5,545 nucleotides of DNA, taken from an uncultured Chthoniobacterales bacterium. Its GTDB lineage: Bacteria > Verrucomicrobiota > Verrucomicrobiae > Chthoniobacterales > UBA10450. The position numbers were made by a program, and so were the translations under genes. This document shows positions 1 to 4,926 of this stretch, in pieces. The notes below the pieces were generated by a model that made no database searches, was not told the origin of the DNA, and worked only from the letters and a program-made list of their open reading frames with translations. The stretch is from positions 1 through 5,545 of the forward strand of contig CATPCN010000672.1 of the NCBI GenBank assembly GCA_955652855.1, read 5' to 3'. Each line of letters opens with the position of its first letter. Position 1 is the first letter of the stretch.

Positions 1-208
1 CACGTGGGATCGACTCGCTCGTCTCGCGGCGGACTTTCTGCCCGTCCCTCGCATCCTTCACCCGTGGCCGGACGCTCGCTTCGCCGTCACTCACCCAAGG
101 TGGGAGCCGAATGCCTGAATTGGGCCCGTTCGGATCTGTGCGGGGGGTGTGCAGCAATGCGCATCCCTACCGCGATAGGCCTAATCCGGCGTCAACCAGG
201 ACCCCAAC

Positions 209-230
209 CGGCGGGCCTTCGGCCGAGCCG
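209..230. repeat. Imperfect GC-rich hairpin downstream of the protease gene
   Basis: CGGC-g-GGCC-ttc-GGCC-ga-GCCG folds into a two-part stem about 20 bases beyond the protease stop codon. It could stabilise the 3' end of the minus-strand protease mRNA or help terminate it. No T-tract follows on the minus strand, so it does not meet the intrinsic terminator pattern. Nothing else is recognisable in bases 1-249: I see no RNA gene and no supported coding region. Confidence 0.3.
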
Positions 231-249
231 TGCGGCACGCCATCGCGTC

Positions 250-2154
250 CTACTGTGGTGCGCACATGACTACCAGGTTCGGCCCGTCGCCCTCGGCAAT
301 CCAACCTTTTGCGACCATCTGTGCTCGCACGGTTTTGTCGGTCATGTAGCGGTGGTTCGCGTCCAATCGATTATCGAAGACGCGATACACCTCGGTCGTG
401 TTGGCCGGACAGACGCCCGCTGCCGGAAGGAACATCGCCATGAATTTCGGATCCTCGAGGATGAAGTCCGGGTGGGCGGCGCCGGTTGCTGCGCATTCGG
501 TCGAGCCGCGCCCATAAAAGTGCGAATCACCATCGGCAGGCGGAATGTAGAAGCGGCAGATATCGGACGTTCCGGCCTGCGCGGTCGGATACGCGGCAAA
601 CGAATAGCCTGTCCTTTTCCATCCCTTGATCTGGACGCCGGCATCGAGGATCGCGATCTCGTTCACGATCCAAGTGATGAAGTAATGATCTTGGCTTGCG
701 TCGTAGTACTCGATCACAGGTACGCTCGCCGGCCGAGCCGGCAGCGCTTGCGCCGCCAGTACCGCCGCTCCGGCGTCGACGATGCCGGCGCCGCATCGAT
801 CGGTGGTGCAATCCGAGTCCACGGGGAACGGTTTGGCGCTACTGGCGATGATCTGGCGAATCTGGTCCGGCGTCAGGTATGGCGCGATCGCCAGCATCAG
901 CGAGATCGTTCCCGTCACCATCGGCGCGGCAAAGCTCGTGCCGCCAGAGGACTTGATCGAGTCTCCGAATGGCGAGGGTCCATCGGGCGTCGACGCGCCG
1001 GTGTTGGTCAGTACGAAGATCCCCTCATCGGGGAGGCTGAAATTGATCGTGCCGCCCGGCGCAGAGACGGTGATCCCGGCGCCGAAATTGCTGTAAGCAG
1101 CAAGCTTGCCGGATGAGGTCGTCGATGCAACCGCAATGACGCCGGGACAGCTTGCTGGCGTTTCATTGGCAACGTCCTGCGCTTCGTTGCCCGCGGCGAC
1201 GACGATCGCGCGCGTAATGCCGTGGGCGAACGCGGCGCCCAAGACGGATATGTAACCTGCGGTGCACGGCTTGCCACCGCCAAGGCTCAGATTGATGACC
1301 TGCGCCGGCGTTGGATTGGGCGGAACGCCCGGTACCGATAGGCCCGCGGCCCATGCAATCCCATCGATGATGTCGGAATCGTAGCCACCGCATTTACCGA
1401 GCACGCGCACCGGCAGAATCCGGGCGTTCCAGTCAATGCCGGCCGTCCAGATGCCATTATTTGCGTTCGCGGCGATGATGCCGGCAACACCGGTGCCATG
1501 CCACGAGCTGTATCTCTGCGGGCAACTGGCGAAAAAGCCCGTTTGTTCGCTTGCGAGCAGAAAGTCGCCGAAATCGGTCGCGTCGGCGTCCCGTCCATCG
1601 CCGTCATTGGCGACTGCCGCAACCGAAATCATGTTGTAGCCGGGTAGCCAGCGCCCGATCATGTCCGCGTGAACACGGTATCCGGTGTCGATCACCGCAA
1701 CTACGGTGTTGCTCGATCCGTGCGTAGTGTTCCACGCGGCAAACGCGCTGATCGCCGCGGGATCGTTCGGCAGGTAATGCTGGGTGCTCGCGTATTCGTC
1801 GTTGACGGGAAGTGCTTGCAGCGCATGCCGCCGGTAGTCGACTTGCGCAAATTCGACCGCTGGATCGGTGGCAAGTCTCGCTGCTATACGCTCGGCATCG
1901 GCTTCGCCGTCGATGCCGCCGACAGCGACGACGTGCGCGCCCAATGCCATCTCGCGCAGCTGCAAGAGTGAGGCGCCGACGGCGGTGCCGAGTTTTTCGA
2001 TCCGCGCCTTCGGCGTCAGCGCCGACTCGGCCTCGTTCGTCCCGAGCTTGACGATCAGTTGTGCGCTCTGCGCATGTACCGCGATCGGCATCATAGCGAA
2101 CGTGAGCGAAATCACGCTCAGCGCGCGAATGATGGGTCGTGACATTGGATCCAT
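250..2154 (-). CDS. Secreted S8 family serine peptidase (subtilase) with C-terminal repeat domain
   Basis: An extracellular subtilisin-like endopeptidase, 634 aa from the ATG at 2154. Residues 1-28 form a signal peptide: basic start, hydrophobic core, cleavage after VHA. Residues about 29-110 resemble an I9-type inhibitory propeptide ending in the DPAVEFAQVDY motif. The catalytic domain (about 128-467) carries Asp156 (VVAVIDTG), His219 (SSWHGTGVAG), oxyanion Asn323 (VVAAGNE) and Ser407 (GGTSFAAP), so the triad is complete. The inserts GYNMIS..NDGDGRDAD and RVLGKCGGYDSDI are typical of the secreted AprV2/Xanthomonas-type proteases. The C-terminal region (about 480-634) holds three copies of a Tyr-rich, Asp-x-His-aromatic unit resembling DUF5648. 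The gene appears to stand alone. An in-frame GTG at 2169 and an ATG at 2145 are alternative starts; none has a strong Shine-Dalgarno sequence, and both ATGs keep the signal peptide well placed. Family assignment is very sure; the substrate is unknown. Confidence 0.96.
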   Translation of the reverse strand: MDPMSRPIIRALSVISLTFAMMPIAVHAQSAQLIVKLGTNEAESALTPKARIEKLGTAVGASLLQLREMALGAHVVAVGGIDGEADAERIAARLATDPAVEFAQVDYRRHALQALPVNDEYASTQHYLPNDPAAISAFAAWNTTHGSSNTVVAVIDTGYRVHADMIGRWLPGYNMISVAAVANDGDGRDADATDFGDFLLASEQTGFFASCPQRYSSWHGTGVAGIIAANANNGIWTAGIDWNARILPVRVLGKCGGYDSDIIDGIAWAAGLSVPGVPPNPTPAQVINLSLGGGKPCTAGYISVLGAAFAHGITRAIVVAAGNEAQDVANETPASCPGVIAVASTTSSGKLAAYSNFGAGITVSAPGGTINFSLPDEGIFVLTNTGASTPDGPSPFGDSIKSSGGTSFAAPMVTGTISLMLAIAPYLTPDQIRQIIASSAKPFPVDSDCTTDRCGAGIVDAGAAVLAAQALPARPASVPVIEYYDASQDHYFITWIVNEIAILDAGVQIKGWKRTGYSFAAYPTAQAGTSDICRFYIPPADGDSHFYGRGSTECAATGAAHPDFILEDPKFMAMFLPAAGVCPANTTEVYRVFDNRLDANHRYMTDKTVRAQMVAKGWIAEGDGPNLVVMCAPQ

Positions 2155-2169
2155 GGGGCGAGCGGGCAC

Positions 2170-2725
2170 CGCGTGTATTGTGGCACGTCAGTAGGGGATC
2201 GCCCCACTCGGGCGGCTGCGAACATGACGTTCGTGGTTAACGCGACGTGGGCCGTCAGGAAGCCTGCGGGCCCCCGATTGGCGCATGCGACCTCCCGCCG
2301 GCCAACCGGCCGATCTGTGCACCACCTTGATTCATTGTGACCCCCGGACGCGGCCGACGTGCCTTGCTGATATCTGATATTGCGACCCGCTAAATCAGAC
2401 GTCGTCGCGACCGGTGCATCGTCGCTTAAGAACGCGTCACACCTTCGATGGCGTCATCTAGCCGCAACAGCTTCGAATGACCGTTGTCGCCACAAGCAGA
2501 CCGTCAGCGTCACCGCCCAATTTTCCAGAAACGGACATTCGCATGGATGGCATTTCGCTGTGAAGCCCGGGCGAGAGGTGGCCCCGCCATACAGTTCTTT
2601 GACTCTGCGAAAGGTCGCTGCGTGGGCTGCGGGTGAGCCCATGAAATGTGGCTCCCTTCCTGCCGGGCGTACATGTCGGCGGCAATTTCGGGCTCGGTTC
2701 GTCTAGTACCACATCCCATGAAGTC
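2170..2725. other. Intergenic stretch with no recognisable gene
   Basis: This stretch separates the minus-strand protease from the plus-strand small-gene unit, so it should hold divergent control signals. I see no convincing sigma-70 promoter for the protease. Open frames here have only TTG or unsupported ATG starts, no ribosome binding site and arginine/histidine-rich low-quality translations, so I do not call them genes. The one structured element is the degenerate inverted repeat at 2474-2541. GC drops noticeably near 2700, which may mark the edge of an accessory insertion. Confidence 0.6.
2474..2541. repeat. Spaced 12-bp inverted repeat with one mismatch
   Basis: CGAATGACCGTT (2474-2485) is the near-perfect reverse complement of AACGGACATTCG (2530-2541), 11 of 12 positions matching, separated by 44 bases. 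The left arm is followed by a Cys/His-free, non-coding-looking tract. The arrangement could be a decayed mobile repeat or a regulatory hairpin. Function is unknown. Confidence 0.45.
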
Positions 2726-2731
2726 TATAAT
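2726..2731 (+). promoter_or_regulatory. Candidate -10 box for the three-gene unit
   Basis: TATAAT is a perfect sigma-70 -10 consensus lying 91 bases upstream of the preferred GTG start. At 16-18 bp spacing there is no good -35 element, and there is no TGn extension, so this is a candidate only. A second -10-like TATGAT occurs at 2784-2789, inside the loop of a small hairpin (GGCGG 2779-2783 / CCGCC 2791-2795), also without a good -35. Confidence 0.3.
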
Positions 2732-2809
2732 ACTTTACATTGCGTATCTAATATCCGACAGTATGTACTTAGCGAAAGGGCGGTATGATTCCGCCGTTGT
2801 GCCGTTCTC

Positions 2810-2815
2810 GGGAGG
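2810..2815 (+). promoter_or_regulatory. Strong Shine-Dalgarno site fixing the GTG start
   Basis: GGGAGG lies seven bases before the GTG at 2823. It is the only good ribosome binding site in front of this open frame. It argues against the longer starts at 2646, 2718 and 2763, the first two of which lie upstream of or overlap the candidate -10 box. Confidence 0.75.
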
Positions 2816-2822
2816 CAAAACG

Positions 2823-3152
2823 GTGCTGTCGCCTGCGGAATTTGCTGGGAACCTAGCGACGGCTGCCACGTCGATGGCCGGCCTGCTTCTAGTCTTCATC
2901 GGCGCCACAAATACCAGTTTTAAGGGCTATGACACCGCCTCGCAGAGGGCGGTGGCGCCGAAATTCAAGCTACGCGGCCTTTTGGCCTTGGGCGGATTTC
3001 TATTGGCGCTTGTCGCTGCCGTTTTATCGCTGGTCGGCAGATGGAATGATGGGGTCAGCTACGTTGAAGGTGCCGTGGTTTGCCTGATCCTTGCGTTCTT
3101 AATCGCATCTATCGCCGCGATTATCACTGTTCTAGACATTCGTGCGCCCTGA
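2823..3152 (+). CDS. Small three-segment membrane protein, unrecognised
   Basis: A 109-aa protein from a GTG start chosen on its GGGAGG ribosome binding site. After a short polar N-terminus (LSPAEFAGN), three hydrophobic stretches are visible: about residues 11-29, 51-72 and 79-103. They are joined by a polar, lysine-containing loop (about 30-50, with FKGYDTASQR and PKFKLRG) and a short turn (GRWNDG). It is most likely an inner-membrane protein. I do not recognise a family and see no catalytic motif. Its TGA stop is followed directly, in the same frame, by the ATG of the next gene, so the two are almost certainly co-transcribed and translationally coupled. A membrane anchor or pore working with the soluble partner is a possible role, but that is inference. 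Confidence 0.75.
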   Translation: MLSPAEFAGNLATAATSMAGLLLVFIGATNTSFKGYDTASQRAVAPKFKLRGLLALGGFLLALVAAVLSLVGRWNDGVSYVEGAVVCLILAFLIASIAAIITVLDIRAP

Positions 3153-3449
3153 ATGGCTCTCACGCTGAAAGCTGAACAAAGGCTGATCGCCGTCGGTCTT
3201 GATAAGTTCTTCGAAGAACACAAGACCGAGTGGAAGAATGCGGCCAAGCAAGCGCGAGACTTTCTCAAGCACAACTTTCCGGCAAACTCCACCATTCGTC
3301 CGGATGACGTAGCCAGCGTGCTTGCGCCGATATTGGACGTGAACAAGAAACTGACCGACAAGCTTTCGGTCAAAAAACTAACCGAGAAATACTGGAAAAC
3401 CTACTTCACAGACCTAATTATTGACCGTGTATGGAGCGAGATAACTTGA
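3153..3449 (+). CDS. 98-aa charged helical protein, unrecognised
   Basis: A soluble-looking 98-aa protein rich in Lys, Asp and Glu, with no signal peptide or membrane segment. The composition and spacing suggest mostly alpha helices: about 5-22 (KAEQRLIAVGLDKFFEEH), 24-40, 50-63 and 65-95, ending in aromatic-rich KYWKTYFTDLIIDRVW. The ATG follows the upstream TGA with no gap and has no clear Shine-Dalgarno sequence of its own, so translation probably depends on reinitiation by ribosomes finishing the membrane-protein gene. The next small gene starts ten bases after its stop. I cannot assign a function. The close coupling suggests that it acts with the membrane protein in a similar amount. Confidence 0.7.
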   Translation: MALTLKAEQRLIAVGLDKFFEEHKTEWKNAAKQARDFLKHNFPANSTIRPDDVASVLAPILDVNKKLTDKLSVKKLTEKYWKTYFTDLIIDRVWSEIT

Positions 3450-3454
3450 GAGGA
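3450..3454 (+). promoter_or_regulatory. Shine-Dalgarno site for the 55-aa gene
   Basis: GAGGA overlaps the first base after the upstream TGA and sits four bases before the ATG at 3459. This is good spacing and supports translation of the very short gene that follows. Confidence 0.6.
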
Positions 3455-3458
3455 ACTT

Positions 3459-3626
3459 ATGACCGTTTCGAAGAAATCAATAGCAAGTAACCGGACTTTC
3501 CAAGAAGCGCAAAGGCTTGTTAGGAGCGTCTTATCGTCAACCTCGTCAGGGCAGAGGCTGAAAGACTCCGTGGTGCGCGATGTTGCTTTGAAGGTATCTC
3601 GCGTGATACCGAAGAAAGTCGCTTAA
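3459..3626 (+). CDS. 55-aa highly basic small protein, unrecognised
   Basis: A short gene with an ATG start, a good ribosome binding site and a TAA stop 23 bases before a strong terminator. The product begins MTVSKKSIASNRTF and ends VSRVIPKKVA. It has about 12 Lys/Arg against 3 Asp/Glu, giving a strong positive charge, with two potential amphipathic helices (about 13-26 and 32-50). It has no membrane segment and no cysteines. It is the last gene of a three-gene unit and lies nine bases after the previous stop. The charge suggests binding to nucleic acid or an acidic partner, but I recognise no family. Small size makes it easy to miss. The tight spacing, ribosome binding site and terminator placement are the main reasons to accept it. 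Confidence 0.65.
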   Translation: MTVSKKSIASNRTFQEAQRLVRSVLSSTSSGQRLKDSVVRDVALKVSRVIPKKVA

Positions 3627-3649
3627 GCTCGCTGGACCACCACGCACTT

Positions 3650-3674
3650 AGGCCGCTTCGGCGGCCTTTTTGTT
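3650..3674 (+). terminator. Intrinsic terminator of the three-gene unit
   Basis: A seven-pair stem (A-GGCCGC / GCGGCC-T, 3650-3656 and 3661-3667) closed by a TTCG tetraloop is followed by TTTTTGTT. This is a textbook Rho-independent terminator. It ends transcription of the three small genes and insulates the transposase promoter just downstream. Confidence 0.92.
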
Positions 3675-3691
3675 GTCGTTCGTCGGGTCAA

Positions 3692-3734
3692 TAACATTTT
3701 ACTTGACAAAATCATTTACTCAAGTAAAATGTTA
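3692..3734. repeat. Perfect 15-bp inverted repeat over the transposase promoter (likely operator)
   Basis: TAACATTTTACTTGA (3692-3706) and TCAAGTAAAATGTTA (3720-3734) are exact reverse complements around a 13-bp AT-rich spacer that holds a further partial copy, ATTTACT. The left arm ends inside the -35 box and the right arm covers the whole -10 box. A dimeric repressor binding both arms would block the promoter directly. It could also be a transposase binding site. The AT-rich content contrasts with the GC-rich surroundings. Confidence 0.8.
3703..3730 (+). promoter_or_regulatory. Near-consensus sigma-70 promoter of the transposase gene
   Basis: TTGACA (3703-3708, perfect -35) is followed after 16 bp by TAAAAT (3725-3730, five of six matches to the -10). 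Transcription would start near 3737, at or just before the ATG at 3738. The mRNA would then be leaderless or nearly so, which fits the lack of any Shine-Dalgarno sequence there. Confidence 0.75.
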
Positions 3735-3737
3735 ATC

Positions 3738-4703
3738 ATGAAAACCGAACCCAAAGTACAGAACCGCTCAACGAAGGATGACCCCATCATCGCGGCGCTG
3801 CCAAAGGCATGTTCCGACGAGAAGACGGCGGTCGAGTTCATGGAAAAACAGCGGTGGGGCGCGCATCCGGCCTGTCCGCGTTGCGGCGATCTGGACGTGT
3901 ATCAGATGAAGGACTCGAAGACCGGCGAGCGTCAGGCTGGCTATCGGTGGCGCTGCCACGGCTGCAAAGAGCAATTCACGGTCCGAATCGGAACGGTGTT
4001 CGAGGAAAGCCGCATTCCGATGCGGCACTGGTGCTTTGCGTTCTGGCGCGCATCCACGTCAAAGAAGGGCGTCAGCGCGCTCGAAATCCATCGGCAAACG
4101 GGCATTAGCTACAAGTCGGCCCTATTCATGATGCACCGCATTCGCTTTGCCATGACTGAAACCGATCCGAGTCCCCTGACCGGCACCGTCGAGGCTGACG
4201 AAGTATTCATTGGCGGCAGAAATCGCCCGTTTAACAACAGCCGCAAGTCACGGAAGATCGAGAAGACGGCGGTGGTAGGAATGAAGGAGCGCGGCGGTCG
4301 AGTTCGTCCACGCATCGTTGCCGACGTTACTGCTAACAGCCTTAAGAACGTGCTCCGCGCGAACGTCGATAAGTCGGCGCGCGTCTACACCGACGAATGG
4401 TTGGGCTACCGCGCTTGGGTCGGCAAGGAGTTTGCTGGCGGTCACGAAACGGTCCGCCACAGCACGCACGAATATGCGCGTGGCGACGTGCATACGAATA
4501 GCATCGAGGGGTTCTTCGGAATGCTTCGGCGTGGTTTGGACGGCATCTACCACAGCGTGAGCCGAAAGCACCTCCACCGCTACTTAGGCGAGTTCGAGTT
4601 CCGCCACAACTATCGCAAGCTTAGCGACGGCGAGCGCGCGCAATTGGCGATCCGCTCGGCCAACCATAAGCGCTTGATGTACAGGGAAGTAGTCGAAGGG
4701 TAA
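3738..4703 (+). CDS. IS1595 family (ISXO2-like) DDE transposase
   Basis: A 321-aa cut-and-paste transposase from the ATG at 3738. The N-terminal zinc ribbon has Cys46/Cys49 (CPRC) and Cys73/Cys76 (CHGC). A helix-turn-helix-like region follows at about 106-138 (KKGVSALEIHRQTGISYKSA). The ISXO2-type catalytic domain has Asp154 (VEADEVFIGG), Asp219 (VYTDEWLGY) and Glu257 in HTNSIEGFFGMLRRG, ending with the family's YHSVS..HL.RYL.EFEFR.N signature. All expected acidic residues and zinc ligands are present and length is normal for the family, so the enzyme looks intact. An ATG at 3729 is in frame but overlaps the -10 box, so I prefer 3738. Expression is probably controlled by the promoter-overlapping palindrome. 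I see no clear terminal inverted repeats or target duplication, so it may be a remnant, a domesticated copy, or an element with ends I failed to spot. Confidence 0.93.
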   Translation: MKTEPKVQNRSTKDDPIIAALPKACSDEKTAVEFMEKQRWGAHPACPRCGDLDVYQMKDSKTGERQAGYRWRCHGCKEQFTVRIGTVFEESRIPMRHWCFAFWRASTSKKGVSALEIHRQTGISYKSALFMMHRIRFAMTETDPSPLTGTVEADEVFIGGRNRPFNNSRKSRKIEKTAVVGMKERGGRVRPRIVADVTANSLKNVLRANVDKSARVYTDEWLGYRAWVGKEFAGGHETVRHSTHEYARGDVHTNSIEGFFGMLRRGLDGIYHSVSRKHLHRYLGEFEFRHNYRKLSDGERAQLAIRSANHKRLMYREVVEG

Positions 4704-4712
4704 AATGGAAAG

Positions 4713-4814
4713 TGGCGGGGACGAGCGTCGAACTCGCAAGGGCGTGATCTTCTTTCCACGGAAGCGCCCGGCGGCTCCCAAGGCCGCTGTGTTTACCAGT
4801 TTCACCACCCCGCC
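4713..4814 (-). tRNA. Class II tRNA with leucine-type body and UGG (proline) anticodon
   Basis: Read on the minus strand it folds completely. The acceptor stem is GGCGGGG/CCCCGCC with A73; T8 and G9 are present; the D-stem is GTG/CAC with G18G19. The anticodon stem is GCGGC/GCCGC around loop CTTGGGA. The T-stem is GCGAG/CTCGT around TTCGACG. Invariant T33, A14, A21, G53-C61 and T54T55C56/A58 are all there. The anticodon is TGG (4778-4780), which reads CCA. The long variable arm, TG at 8-9, AAAC.GGTAAA D-loop, A73 and G1-C72 pair fit tRNA-Leu and not bacterial tRNA-Pro (class I, C1-G72). One base change (A35 to G) would convert a Leu UAG anticodon to this one. The variable region is 33 nt (4738-4770) with a 20-nt loop. 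CCA is not encoded. It may be a functional mistranslating tRNA, a proline-anticodon variant, or a pseudo-tRNA. Confidence 0.8.
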
Positions 4815-4829
4815 AAGGGGTGCCACCGC

Positions 4830-4882
4830 GGCCCGTATTGGTTGCCTTCTCAAGGGTGACGCCAATACGGGCCTACTTTTTT
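4830..4882 (+). terminator. Plus-strand intrinsic terminator with 12-bp perfect stem
   Basis: GGCCCGTATTGG (4830-4841) pairs exactly with CCAATACGGGCC (4862-4873). A smaller CCTT-CTC-AAGG hairpin lies within the 20-base loop, and TTTTTT (4877-4882) follows three bases later. It would stop transcripts from the transposase gene before they run antisense into the DUF5343-like gene, but only after they cross the tRNA gene. On the minus strand it has no U-tract, so minus-strand transcripts should pass. Confidence 0.7.
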
Positions 4883-4915
4883 GCCCCCGGCCACGGCGGC
4901 CGGCAAACCGGGGGC
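4883..4915. repeat. GC-rich 8-bp inverted repeat beyond the DUF5343-like gene
   Basis: GCCCCCGG (4883-4890) and CCGGGGGC (4908-4915) are exact reverse complements around a 17-base GC-rich loop containing GGCC-type sub-stems. It starts 11 bases past the stop codon of the minus-strand gene, so it may protect that mRNA's 3' end. The run following it on the minus strand is AAAAAA rather than T, so it is not an intrinsic terminator in that direction. Confidence 0.6.
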
Positions 4916-4926
4916 TTAGACTCTCC

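Noticed and set aside
4..1116. Long plus-strand open frame opposite the protease gene
   Set aside because: It is antisense to the conserved C-terminal and catalytic parts of the protease, is Arg/Gly-rich and has no homology-like motif. Long antisense frames are expected in GC-rich genes.
2381..2706. Plus-strand open frame in the intergenic gap
   Set aside because: It starts only with TTG, has no ribosome binding site, and its translation lacks any domain-like pattern. It overlaps the inverted repeat.
2646..2822. Longer N-terminus for the membrane protein
   Set aside because: The upstream ATGs have no ribosome binding site and two lie at or before the candidate -10 box. The GTG at 2823 has an ideal GGGAGG site.
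3729..3737. ATG at 3729 as the transposase start
   Set aside because: It overlaps the -10 box TAAAAT, so it would not be in the mRNA if that promoter is used. The ATG at 3738 coincides with the expected transcript start.
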